Assembly: GCA_964613305.1 (NCBI GenBank)
Contig: CAZTII010000069.1
Coordinates: forward strand, 1 to 9,132
DNA from: CAZTII01 sp964613305
GTDB taxonomy: Bacteria; Bacillota_I; Bacilli_A; Erysipelotrichales; Erysipelotrichaceae
Length of the DNA: 9,132 nt
Direction: 5' to 3'
This document shows positions 1-6,880 of the stretch, piece by piece. Both the position numbers and the translations under genes were made by a program. The notes below the pieces were generated by a model that was not told the origin of the DNA, did no database searches, and worked only from the letters and a program-made list of their open reading frames with translations. Positions within the stretch are counted from its first letter, which is position 1, and each line of letters opens with the position of its first letter.

Positions 1-40
1 CTTCACTTTTGAAAAATCGACAATAAAAACGTGAACTTAA

Positions 41-1144
41 CTATTTACTTGAGCCTATTTTTTTACTAATAATAGTATTTGTATTTTTATCGATTTTCAC
101 TTCATATTCATTGTTGTTTTGTTTGAAACTTACTTCTATTTCATCATCATCGGTATCGATGTCAATATCGATAATGTTGTTGTTTTGTAATTGAAATGCA
201 TTTAATGCGATGGTTAAGTAATCGGTGTGAGTTTCTTGTTTCTGTATTTCTTCTTTCTTTATTGTAATTATTTCTTTAGTAATGGCATCAATCTCAATTT
301 CATTGTTTCCACATTCTACTTCAATGATAAGTCTACCATTGTCTGAATCATATTCTACTTCACAGCCACTTGTTGGTGCAATATTGAATGCTTTTGTGGC
401 TATTTCTTTTGCCTGTTCTAACGAGATGTATTCACTTTGGTTTACTTGTCCCGTTGTATGTTTTTCAATGGTTGGTAGTTGTTTTTTAGATGCTAAGACA
501 TTTAATTGATGCACAGTTAATGATAATAATTGTTCAATGGTTAGTGTTGGATCATCACTCATCATTTCTTGAATCATAATGGCTCTTCCACTAGTTATTT
601 GGTAATCATCCATCAGTTGTTTTGTTTTTTCATCGATTTTATCGACGATGACTAAGGCTATATCAATTGGTGCTTTTTGTACTGTTTCAGTAACCATTTC
701 TTCAATTTTTTTATTTTGTTTATTATCTTCTCCACTGACATTAAGTAAGATGGAGTTATGTTCTTTATTTAAATAGCCTTGTTGAATGAAATCTTCCATA
801 ATAAGTTGAACAGCTTCATTCACTGTTTTATTTTTAACGTCATACTGTTGTTCACTATTAATTTCTATAATATTTCCTTTATGGTCACACGTAATTGAAA
901 TCGATGGATTAACATCTAGCGTAATCGTTGATGATGCATTGGCACTAATTGGTAATTGTTGTATGACAATTGCCATAATTAAGGTTGCTAAAATGATGGA
1001 TAGTTTAGTGGGGAAAACCTTTTTCTTAGAACGAATAAATGGTTGTTTTCCTTTATTGTTTAATGCATTTCTTAATGGATCAATAGTATTAGGTGTTAAT
1101 TCATCGATTGATCGATTTAAACTATTTTTTACGTCGTTAAACAT
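41..1144 (-). CDS. RsgI-like transmembrane anti-sigma factor with two PepSY-like repeats
   Basis: Probable single-pass membrane protein of 367 residues that holds the sigma factor encoded just upstream. Seen: a polar N-terminal segment (1-46, basic at 39-47), one hydrophobic helix at about 48-65, then an extracytoplasmic part. Residues 72-222 resemble the RsgI-type outer domain: the strand-forming motif LDVNPSI (77-82 region), an 'ILLNVSGED' strand, and the late 'SGRAIMIQEMM' helix followed by a Leu-rich 'LTIEQLLSLTVHQLN' helix. Residues 240-300 and 306-362 look like two PepSY-type repeats (helix then acidic beta strands). The start ATG has a strong site, AAGGAGG (plus-strand 1152-1158), 7 bases upstream, and overlaps the sigma stop by 16 bases, so translation is likely coupled. 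Known for RsgI: the Asn-Pro in this motif is an autocleavage site. That the protein is an anti-sigma factor is inferred from domain and context; the signal sensed is unknown. Confidence 0.8.
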   Translation of the reverse strand: MFNDVKNSLNRSIDELTPNTIDPLRNALNNKGKQPFIRSKKKVFPTKLSIILATLIMAIVIQQLPISANASSTITLDVNPSISITCDHKGNIIEINSEQQYDVKNKTVNEAVQLIMEDFIQQGYLNKEHNSILLNVSGEDNKQNKKIEEMVTETVQKAPIDIALVIVDKIDEKTKQLMDDYQITSGRAIMIQEMMSDDPTLTIEQLLSLTVHQLNVLASKKQLPTIEKHTTGQVNQSEYISLEQAKEIATKAFNIAPTSGCEVEYDSDNGRLIIEVECGNNEIEIDAITKEIITIKKEEIQKQETHTDYLTIALNAFQLQNNNIIDIDIDTDDDEIEVSFKQNNNEYEVKIDKNTNTIISKKIGSSK

Positions 1145-1395
1145 GTGATTTCCTCCTTCATGTATGTTTTTAATTTTTTCATGGAACGATAATATTTAGA
1201 TAATACCGTTGATAGTGGATAATTTAAAAATGTTGCGATTTCTAAAAACTTAAAACCTGAAAACGTGTATAACATTACAATTTGTTTTTCATCGGTTTGA
1301 AGTTGATTTAAAGCATAATAAAGTAGTTGTTTATCACCAAACGATAAATTGTCTGATGGTTCAATTAAGGTTTCCCCATTGTATATCCACTTCAT
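1129..1395 (-). CDS. C-terminal fragment (region 4) of a frameshifted ECF sigma factor
   Basis: This 88-residue reading frame carries sigma region 4: 'LNQLQTDEKQIVMLYTFSGFKFLEIATFLNYPLSTVLSKYYRSMKKLK' is the typical helix-turn-helix that binds the -35 element, with the conserved 'eIA.fl..p..TV.S...R' pattern. It overlaps the N-terminal fragment by 35 bases in another frame and ends inside the start of the anti-sigma gene. The in-frame ATG at its 5' end has no recognisable ribosome binding site (only A-rich sequence precedes it), so independent translation is unlikely. It is better read as the 3' part of one sigma gene spanning 1129-1669. Without region 2 it could not direct core polymerase on its own. 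The sequence is otherwise intact, with no further stops or decay, which suggests a recent mutation, a sequencing error or a recoding event. Confidence 0.75.
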   Translation of the reverse strand: MKWIYNGETLIEPSDNLSFGDKQLLYYALNQLQTDEKQIVMLYTFSGFKFLEIATFLNYPLSTVLSKYYRSMKKLKTYMKEEITCLTT

Positions 1396-1669
1396 TGTTT
1401 TTTTCTTTACAGCTTTTAATGGCTAAGTTTTTAGCGATAGTAAACATCCACGCTAATGGTTTTCCCATTGGTTTATAAGTGTGGACACTATTAATAACGT
1501 TAATAAAAGTTGTTTGTAAAACATCTTCAGCATCACTAACATTGTTTGTAATGGACAATGCATAGGCAAAGATTGCTTTACGTGTTTCATTGTATAATTT
1601 TTCTAGGCTATCCATATTACCGAGAGATATGTCATATAAATAGCTTTCACAGTCTTTTTGATTTATCAC
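1361..1669 (-). CDS. N-terminal fragment (region 2) of a frameshifted ECF sigma factor
   Basis: This frame of 102 residues contains sigma-70 region 2: residues 15-90 include 'SLEKLYNETRKAIFAYALSITNNVSDAEDVLQTTFINVINSV' and 'PLAWMFTIAKNLAIKSCKEK', matching the core-binding and -10-binding helices of ECF sigma factors (DAEDVLQ.TF is nearly canonical). The start codon is GTG at 1667-1669, chosen because AAGGAGG (plus-strand 1677-1683) lies 7 bases upstream and the domain begins soon after. The frame should continue into region 4, but after residue 90 it runs out of frame at an A7 tract and ends 12 residues later. With one A fewer, the joined product is 179 residues, the normal family length. The gene is followed by the membrane anti-sigma gene, as expected for an ECF sigma/anti-sigma pair, and is probably autoregulated (inference). 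Confidence 0.8.
   Translation of the reverse strand: MINQKDCESYLYDISLGNMDSLEKLYNETRKAIFAYALSITNNVSDAEDVLQTTFINVINSVHTYKPMGKPLAWMFTIAKNLAIKSCKEKNNEVDIQWGNLN
1398..1404 (-). other. A7 homopolymer at the sigma gene frameshift
   Basis: On the coding (minus) strand this is a run of seven A within GAAAAAAAC. In the region 2 frame it reads gaA-AAA-AAC. Six A would put region 2 in frame with region 4 through 'CKEK-T-MKWIY'; eight A would stop at once (CAA TGA). It is therefore the most economical position for the indel that splits the gene. It could be a real mutation, a phase-variable or slippage site, or a homopolymer sequencing error; the sequence alone cannot decide. Confidence 0.7.
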
Positions 1670-1693
1670 TTTACTTCCTCCTTCACCTAACTA

Positions 1694-1723
1694 AGTATGA
1701 AATGATTGATTTTATTGCATCAA
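1694..1723 (-). promoter_or_regulatory. candidate promoter for the sigma/anti-sigma operon
   Basis: On the minus strand TTGATG (plus-strand 1718-1723) is followed after 18 bases by CATACT (1694-1699); each matches the vegetative consensus at four of six positions. Transcription would start about 10 bases before the ribosome binding site at 1677-1683, giving a very short leader. A second possible -10, TATACT (1741-1746), lies farther upstream but lacks a good -35. In AT-rich sequence such matches are common, so this is weak. An autoregulatory ECF-type promoter may lie here but was not recognised. Confidence 0.25.
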
Positions 1724-1862
1724 AAGTTTAATTTTTAATAAGTATAACATTTATTTTATGAATCTATGTTAAATATAGTAGTATAAAGGAATATTTCTAT
1801 TATTATAGCGATTAGTATTTTTTTATAGTACTACTTAATTAGTGGGGTTCATCATCATTTTT

Positions 1863-1891
1863 TTCAATAGTATTATGAAGTGTGTTAAAAT
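1863..1891 (+). promoter_or_regulatory. candidate extended -10 promoter for the sortase gene
   Basis: TGTTAAAAT at 1883-1891 is an extended -10 (TG, one base, then TAAAAT, five of six matches to TATAAT). A poor -35, TTCAAT, lies 17 bases upstream at 1863-1868, which is tolerable for an extended -10 promoter. The start point would be near 1898, just before the GGAG ribosome binding site at 1905-1908. It lies in the 247-base region shared with the divergent sigma operon. Confidence 0.4.
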
Positions 1892-1916
1892 TTAAATAAC
1901 GTATGGAGAATATTAC

Positions 1917-2615
1917 ATGAGGAAAATAATATTAATTGTATTGGTTCTTATTTTTGGATGTGCTAAAGAAGAAGTACATTTCAGTGTTAATTATACAGTG
2001 ATGGCTAGTAAAGCTTTTCCATATCCAACGGAGTTTGAAGTGTTTATGAAGGAGTATGAAATAAATAAAGCAATCAATCCGGAATACATTGGTAAACTTA
2101 AATTTGATAGTGGTTTAATCGTTCAAAATATTGCTAGAAGTGATGATAACGATAAATATCTTCATACGACATGGGACTTAAAAGAAGCATCGTATGGTAG
2201 TGTTTTTAAGGATTATCGAAATAAGGATAATGACCAAAATACGGTGTATTATGGTCATTATGTATATAAAGATGAATCAATGATTTTTTCTCCACTACAT
2301 CAATTGAAGGATCAGAGTAAGTACGAAGAAAATAAATATTTTAGTATTTATGATAGTAGTGGAATTCATCGATATGTTGTAACGGATGTGTTTATTTATG
2401 TTCGATATGATGAAACACTTCCTTTTTATCTTCAAAACTTTGATGAAGCGACATTTAATGCATATTATGATGCGGTGAACGCTCATAATTTTTATCCTAT
2501 CGATGAGAGATTAACGTTCAATGATCGTTGGGTAACCTTTCAAACTTGTGTTCGTGGCGATAAAAATAAATTATTGATTGTGTTGGCTAAGTTAATAGAA
2601 ACGATTGATTATTAA
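1917..2615 (+). CDS. class B-like sortase, apparently without the catalytic Arg
   Basis: Sortases are extracytoplasmic cysteine transpeptidases that anchor proteins to the cell wall. The 232-residue length and layout fit class B: 'YIGKLKF..GLIVQNIARSDDNDKYLHTTW' (57-86), 'GSVFKDYRN' (94-102), 'NTVYYGHYV' with the catalytic His114, 'MIFSPLHQL', and 'WVTFQTC' with the catalytic Cys211. After the Cys the sequence is 'VRGDKNKLLIVLAK'; aligned on the final 'VxAK', the usual Arg position is Leu219, with Lys218 next to it and Arg213 close to the Cys. The N terminus (1-14) is a short hydrophobic segment ending in FGC at Cys15, which looks like a lipobox, although Phe at -2 is unusual; a simple membrane anchor is the alternative. 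Start ATG has GGAG (1905-1908) 8 bases upstream. No sorting-signal protein is encoded in the window, so the substrate is unknown. Transcribed away from the sigma operon. Confidence 0.8.
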   Translation: MRKIILIVLVLIFGCAKEEVHFSVNYTVMASKAFPYPTEFEVFMKEYEINKAINPEYIGKLKFDSGLIVQNIARSDDNDKYLHTTWDLKEASYGSVFKDYRNKDNDQNTVYYGHYVYKDESMIFSPLHQLKDQSKYEENKYFSIYDSSGIHRYVVTDVFIYVRYDETLPFYLQNFDEATFNAYYDAVNAHNFYPIDERLTFNDRWVTFQTCVRGDKNKLLIVLAKLIETIDY

Positions 2616-2627
2616 AACTGTTCAATT

Positions 2628-2649
2628 TTGTCCAAAAACAATGTGACAA
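2628..2649 (+). promoter_or_regulatory. candidate MtlR operator upstream of the hexitol PTS operon
   Basis: TTGTCCAA (2628-2635) and TGTGACAA (2642-2649) form an imperfect inverted repeat; the inner symmetry is TTTGTC-N12-GACAAA. The MtlR site described in Bacillus-type organisms is TTGnCACA-N4-TGTGnCAA; the right half here is a perfect match, the left matches six of eight fixed positions, and the spacer is 6 instead of 4. It ends 17 bases before the -35, a normal place for an activator. A gene for an MtlR-type activator is second in the operon. Confidence 0.55.
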
Positions 2650-2666
2650 AGTTAAAATTCATTTGT

Positions 2667-2695
2667 TTGTTAAAAAAATATGGCGCTAATATAAT
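2667..2695 (+). promoter_or_regulatory. promoter of the hexitol PTS operon
   Basis: TTGTTA (2667-2672, four of six matches to TTGACA) is followed after exactly 17 bases by a perfect TATAAT (2690-2695). Transcription would start near 2702, just ahead of the AGGAGG site of the first gene (2711-2716). The sub-optimal -35 and the adjacent upstream operator fit an activated promoter. No catabolite-response (cre) site was recognised around it. Confidence 0.65.
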
Positions 2696-2723
2696 AAAGT
2701 TAACAAATAAAGGAGGATTTATT

Positions 2724-4091
2724 GTGAAAGAAAAGATTCAACGATTTGGTCGCTTTCTAAGTGGTATGGTAATGCCAAACATAGGAGCGTTCATTGCTTG
2801 GGGATTTATCACCGCGTTATTTATTCCAACAGGTTGGGCACCAAATGAAAAATTATCGACTTTAGTAGGTCCAAGTATTACATTCTTATTACCATTATTG
2901 ATTGGTTATACCGGTGGTAAAATGGTTTATGGTCAACGTGGTGCAGTCGTAGGGGCAACTGCAACAATGGGTGTTCTTGTAGGTGCAACTGTTCCAATGT
3001 TTATTGGAGCGATGGTTGCAGGTCCTCTTGGTGGTTATGTCATTAAGAAATTTGATGAAATGTTCCAAGATAAAATTCCTGCAGGTTTTGAAATGTTAGT
3101 AAATAACTTCTCAGCTGGTATTTTAGCGATGATTTTAGCAATTATTGGCTGTCTAGGTATTAATCCACTTTGTGTAGGTATTAACGAAGTAATGGGTAAA
3201 GCGGTTGGTTTCTTCGTTGATCGTAACTTATTACCTTTAGCTTCAATCTTTGTTGAACCAGCAAAAGTATTATTCTTAAATAATGCGATTAATCATGGTA
3301 TTTTAAGTCCTTTAGGTATTGAACAAGTAGCTCAAACTGGAAAATCATTATTCTTCTTAGTGGAAGCAAATCCAGGCCCAGGTTTAGGTTTATTAGTTGC
3401 TTATTGGTTAGCAGGTAAAGGAAATTCTAAACAATCAGCTCCAGGGGCAATGATTATTCACTTCTTAGGTGGTATTCATGAAATTTATTTCCCATACGTA
3501 TTAATGAATCCGTTAACAATCTTAGCAGTTATCGCCGGTGGCGCTAGTGGTATCTTCATTAACTCAGTAATGGGTGGTGGATTAGTAGCTCCAGCAAGTC
3601 CAGGTTCAATTTTTGCGATTTTGGCAATGTGCGAACGTAGTAGTTATTTTGCGGTTGTATTAAGTATTGTAATTTCTGCTGCTGTTACAGCTGCGGTAGG
3701 TGTTGTGATTTTAAAATTCTCTACTAAAGGGGATGAAGAAGGTTTAGAAGATGCAAGTAATTTAATGCAAGAAATGAAAAATGCATCAAAAGGTATTGAA
3801 ACTAAAAAACTAAAAGTGTCTAAAATTTACTTTGCATGTGATGCAGGAATGGGTAGTAGTGCAATGGGTGCGACAACTCTTAGTAAAAAATTAAAATCAT
3901 TAGGCTATGATGTTAAAGTAGAACATAGCGCGATTGAAAACTTACCAGCGAATGCGGAAGTTGTTGTTACACACCAATCATTGTGTGATCGTGTTAAGAG
4001 CCAAAACAAAAATGCCGTTGTTTATTCAATTACTAACTTTATGGGTGGTAGTGAATACGATGTTATTATTGAAAAAATAATCAATCTATAG
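2724..4091 (+). CDS. mtlA: PTS mannitol-type transporter, EIICB (membrane permease plus IIB domain)
   Basis: Imports a hexitol, most likely mannitol or a relative, and phosphorylates it during transport. 455 residues from the GTG at 2724. Residues 1-335 form the hydrophobic IIC domain with MtlA hallmarks: 'FLSGMVMPNIGAFIAWG' near the start, NNAINHG (186-192), 'EANPGPGLG', and GIHEIYFPYVL (His252, Glu253), the GIxE-type substrate-binding motif. After a charged linker comes IIB: 'KIYFACDAGMGSSAMGA' with the phospho-acceptor Cys372. There is no IIA domain, unlike the E. coli IICBA protein; IIA is supplied two genes downstream. The start is set by AGGAGG (2711-2716) 7 bases upstream; a longer frame from a TTG at 2628 would run through the promoter. 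Leu codons are mainly TTA and more uniform than in the following regulator, consistent with high expression. The exact sugar alcohol cannot be read from the sequence. Confidence 0.9.
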   Translation: MKEKIQRFGRFLSGMVMPNIGAFIAWGFITALFIPTGWAPNEKLSTLVGPSITFLLPLLIGYTGGKMVYGQRGAVVGATATMGVLVGATVPMFIGAMVAGPLGGYVIKKFDEMFQDKIPAGFEMLVNNFSAGILAMILAIIGCLGINPLCVGINEVMGKAVGFFVDRNLLPLASIFVEPAKVLFLNNAINHGILSPLGIEQVAQTGKSLFFLVEANPGPGLGLLVAYWLAGKGNSKQSAPGAMIIHFLGGIHEIYFPYVLMNPLTILAVIAGGASGIFINSVMGGGLVAPASPGSIFAILAMCERSSYFAVVLSIVISAAVTAAVGVVILKFSTKGDEEGLEDASNLMQEMKNASKGIETKKLKVSKIYFACDAGMGSSAMGATTLSKKLKSLGYDVKVEHSAIENLPANAEVVVTHQSLCDRVKSQNKNAVVYSITNFMGGSEYDVIIEKIINL

Positions 4092-4107
4092 AAATGGAGG
4101 AATCGAT

Positions 4108-6174
4108 ATGATTTTATCACAGCGTCTATCAAGGATTTGTCAAGAAGTACTTGATATGAATGACTATGTTCATGTCGATTTTTTATCTAAAAAGCTTGGT
4201 ATAAGCACTAGAACAGTTCAACGTGAATTAAAAAATTTAGAAAGTTTATTGAAACCGTTTCATTGTACGTTGCAAACAAAAGCAAAATACGGTGTTAAAA
4301 TTGTTGGTAGTGACATTAATAAACAAGCATTGTTGACAGAATTAAATACGCAAGTAGTTGACTATGTGAATAAAGAAGAGCGTCGCAATTTACTTATTTT
4401 TGAACTATTACAGTCAAGCAAAATTGAAAAACTTATTCATTATGCAACGATGTTTAAAGTTAGTGAAGCTACAATTAGTCATGATTTAGAAATAATTGAT
4501 ACTTGGTTTCATGATGCTAATTTAGAAATTATGCGTAAACCAGGTGTTGGTGTGGTGGTCGTAGGTGAAGAAAGTAATGTTCGGGCAGCTTTAACATCGA
4601 TTATCAATAAAAATATTATGGAAAATCCAAAATTTTCGAAAATAAATTTTTATGATAGTGATTTGGTGTTAGAAGAAATATTTAGTAATAATCAAGGTAT
4701 TATGAAGTTGATGGATCAAAATATTTTACGGCGAGTTGTTGAACTATTAGGAAATAACTTGCATGAGTTACGTTTGGACAACTACGCTCAGAGTTCATAT
4801 ATGGGATTAATTATTCATATTACAATTGCGATTTCAAGAATGTTGATGGATGAGTCGTTAGCAGAACATGATGGCATTAGAGAACTTATTGTGGATGATA
4901 GTTGTTTTAAAAAAGCACGTAAAATTGCGTTGTTATTGGAAGAAGAATTTGATTGTGTCTTACCAGAGGTAGAAATTGCTTTTATTTCCTTTCATTTACA
5001 ATGTGCCAAGAAGATGGTTTCAGCAATGATTCATAGTGAAGAAGATGTTCATCAAGAACTAATTAATGACATGATTGATGGTTTTAATGATGATATTAAA
5101 GATGTATTAAAGAATGACTTTGTATTTATGAATGGGTTATTAAGCCATTTAAAACCGACAATTGTTCGCTTACAAAATAATTGTCCTATTATTAATCCTT
5201 TACTGACTGAGTTAAAACAACAATATGTTATGGTATTTGGATTAGCTAAACAGGCGGCGATGGTTTTGTCTGAGCATTTACAGTTGGATATCAATGAAGA
5301 TGAAATTGGTTATATTGCGATGCATATTGGCGCTGCGTTAGAACGACATAATCAAGAAGTATCGATGAATATCTTAATAAAGATAGGTATTGTTTGTGCT
5401 AGTGGCATTGGTGTAAGTGCCTTATTGGAAGCGCGATTAAAAAAGGTGTTGGATAAACATGTTCGCTGTATCCCTTTATCAGCGGAACGAATTGATTATC
5501 ATGAATTAGATTTAATTGTTACAACCTTTAATTTGGAACACCCGACAATACCTATTCTTGTTGTTAGTCCACTACTAACGACGAAAAATGTCAGTGATAT
5601 TCAAGCGACGATTAAACAATTACGGTATAAGTATGTTGATGTTAAAAGTGAGACGAAAAAAATAGATTGTGGTAGTACGTTAGAAAATATGAAAGAGTTT
5701 TGTCATCGTGCGATGAATTTACTTCAAAATATTCATTGTGTGACAATGCCTTCCACAAGTTCTTTAGTGGAATTGTTAAATGGTGCATGCGATAAAATAA
5801 ATGGTCATCGCGGGCATCTTGTGGATTCCTTAATGAAACGTCATTATTCTAGTTCCACACTATTTCCCGATTTTGGTTTTGGTTTGTTTCATAGCGTATG
5901 TGAAGTGGATGATTTTTCGATTGTATTTGTATTTAATGAAGAAGATTGTTTTTCACATGAAGAATGTTTAAATGTAAAATTTATATGTGTGATTTGTGTT
6001 CCGTATGTTGCGGATGAAAGTGAAAAACTTTGTTTAAGTTATATGAATGGTCAACTCGTTATTGATGATGAGTTAATTGATGTAATTTTAACAAAAGATA
6101 TAAATCATATTCGTGATGAGTATGAAAAAGGGTTTTTAAAGGCAATTATAGGGAAATTTACTGATGATGAATAA
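4108..6174 (+). CDS. mtlR: MtlR-type PRD transcriptional activator
   Basis: DNA-binding activator of the operon, switched by PTS phosphorylation. Order of domains over 688 residues: N-terminal winged HTH (about 5-65, 'VDFLSKKLGISTRTVQRELKNLE'), second HTH (about 95-165, 'FKVSEATISHDLEII'), PRD1 (about 190-305), PRD2 (about 325-415), a GatB-like EIIB domain (about 422-510) and an EIIA-like domain (about 540-685). The phosphorylation sites line up with B. subtilis MtlR (694 residues): His237 and His296 in PRD1, His347 and His406 in PRD2, Cys430 in 'GIVCASGIGVSALL', His595 in 'FGFGLFHS'. All are kept, so it is probably fully regulated: activated by HPr through PRD2 and held off by phosphorylated IIB/IIA when substrate is absent (known for the family). 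Start ATG has GGAGG (4096-4100) 7 bases upstream, 16 bases after the transporter. Likely target: the repeat at 2628-2649. Confidence 0.9.
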   Translation: MILSQRLSRICQEVLDMNDYVHVDFLSKKLGISTRTVQRELKNLESLLKPFHCTLQTKAKYGVKIVGSDINKQALLTELNTQVVDYVNKEERRNLLIFELLQSSKIEKLIHYATMFKVSEATISHDLEIIDTWFHDANLEIMRKPGVGVVVVGEESNVRAALTSIINKNIMENPKFSKINFYDSDLVLEEIFSNNQGIMKLMDQNILRRVVELLGNNLHELRLDNYAQSSYMGLIIHITIAISRMLMDESLAEHDGIRELIVDDSCFKKARKIALLLEEEFDCVLPEVEIAFISFHLQCAKKMVSAMIHSEEDVHQELINDMIDGFNDDIKDVLKNDFVFMNGLLSHLKPTIVRLQNNCPIINPLLTELKQQYVMVFGLAKQAAMVLSEHLQLDINEDEIGYIAMHIGAALERHNQEVSMNILIKIGIVCASGIGVSALLEARLKKVLDKHVRCIPLSAERIDYHELDLIVTTFNLEHPTIPILVVSPLLTTKNVSDIQATIKQLRYKYVDVKSETKKIDCGSTLENMKEFCHRAMNLLQNIHCVTMPSTSSLVELLNGACDKINGHRGHLVDSLMKRHYSSSTLFPDFGFGLFHSVCEVDDFSIVFVFNEEDCFSHEECLNVKFICVICVPYVADESEKLCLSYMNGQLVIDDELIDVILTKDINHIRDEYEKGFLKAIIGKFTDDE

Positions 6175-6880
6175 AGTTATATATTTCGCATGTGATGCGG
6201 GTTTAGGTAGTAGTGCTATGGGCTCATCGTTACTAAAGAAGGCAGCTCGTCAACAAGGAATATCGTTATGTATTAAAAATTGTTCGATTTTTGAAGTTCC
6301 AAAAGATGCATCGATTGTGTGTTGTCATGACCATTATGAATCGTATGCTCGAAATAGATATCCTTGGTCGCAAATATATTCGGTTACAAATTTTATGGAA
6401 GTTTCTCAATATGAAAGGATGATTAACAAAATGATTCAAAAAAGTGGATTAACGACATTGAATATGGATGGTATTATTTTAAATTGTAAAGCATCATCTA
6501 GTGATGAAGCGATTATTGAAGTTGGTAAGTTGTTAGTGAAACAAGGATATGTTAATGAACATTATATTGAAGGAATGTTGAAACGTGATCATTCATTAAC
6601 GACATACATTGGCAATGATATTGCGATACCACATGGCGAATTTGAATATATTAGCGATATTATTAAAACCGGATTAGCGGTAATGATCTATCCTGAAGGA
6701 ATTTCATGGGGTGGTGGAAATGTCCGTGTCGTTATTGGTATTGCCGCTAAAAATGACGAGCATATGGAAACGTTATCCATCATCGCTAGTAAGTTTTGTG
6801 AAATGGATGCGGTGGAACAATTAGTTCGTTGTACTAATGTTTTGGATGCTTATGAGTTACTGACGAGGGAAGAAGCATGA
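6164..6880 (+). CDS. PTS EIIB-EIIA fusion protein, mannitol type
   Basis: Cytoplasmic phospho-carrier of 238 residues. Residues 1-92 are a mannitol-type IIB domain ('VIYFACDAGLGSSAMGSS', phospho-Cys10, and the later 'VTNFM' shared with the IIB domain of the transporter). Residues 98-235 are a mannitol/fructose-type IIA domain with the active site 'NDIAIPHGEF' (His157) and the second conserved His200 in 'AAKNDEHMETLS'. It would take phosphate from HPr on His157 and pass it to a IIB Cys, and probably to the regulator. It sits where mtlF (IIA alone) lies in classical operons. The extra IIB is unusual, because the transporter already carries one. The ATG at 6164 overlaps the regulator's stop by 11 bases; AGGGA at 6150-6154 is a modest binding site 9 bases upstream, and an ATG at 6167 is a less well-spaced alternative. 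Translation is probably coupled. Confidence 0.85.
   Translation: MMNKVIYFACDAGLGSSAMGSSLLKKAARQQGISLCIKNCSIFEVPKDASIVCCHDHYESYARNRYPWSQIYSVTNFMEVSQYERMINKMIQKSGLTTLNMDGIILNCKASSSDEAIIEVGKLLVKQGYVNEHYIEGMLKRDHSLTTYIGNDIAIPHGEFEYISDIIKTGLAVMIYPEGISWGGGNVRVVIGIAAKNDEHMETLSIIASKFCEMDAVEQLVRCTNVLDAYELLTREEA

Noticed and set aside
2..35. Inverted repeat TTCAC/GTGAA after the anti-sigma gene
   Set aside because: Five-base arms with a 24-base loop and no T-run in either direction; most likely chance. No terminator is supported in the 40 bases present.
282..509. Small plus-strand frame opposite the anti-sigma gene, and similar frames at 939-1148, 2295-2486 (minus), 5052-5294 (minus) and 7608-7820 (minus)
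   Set aside because: All lie wholly or almost wholly antisense to well-supported genes, have no recognisable domains, and no good ribosome binding sites.
1390..1405. Canonical -1 programmed frameshift at A_AAA_AAC in the sigma gene
   Set aside because: The heptamer is in the correct phase, but a -1 shift reads CAA then TGA and stops at once. Region 4 lies in the +1 (or -2) frame, so ordinary -1 slippage cannot make the full sigma factor.
1876..1903. ECF-type promoter (TGAA... and CGTA) in front of the sortase gene
   Set aside because: The -35-like part is TGAAGT with a spacing of 18 to CGTA, and the start point would fall on or after the ribosome binding site. It does not match any element upstream of the sigma gene.
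2680..2690. Catabolite-response (cre) site around GGCGCT in the operon leader
   Set aside because: The flanking bases do not match the TGnAA...TTnCA type consensus; only the central GC-rich core is similar.
2628..2723. Longer N terminus for the transporter, starting at a TTG at 2628
   Set aside because: It has no ribosome binding site, covers the operator and the TATAAT promoter, and its residues do not resemble the MtlA start. The GTG at 2724 has AGGAGG at the right distance and begins the family-typical sequence.
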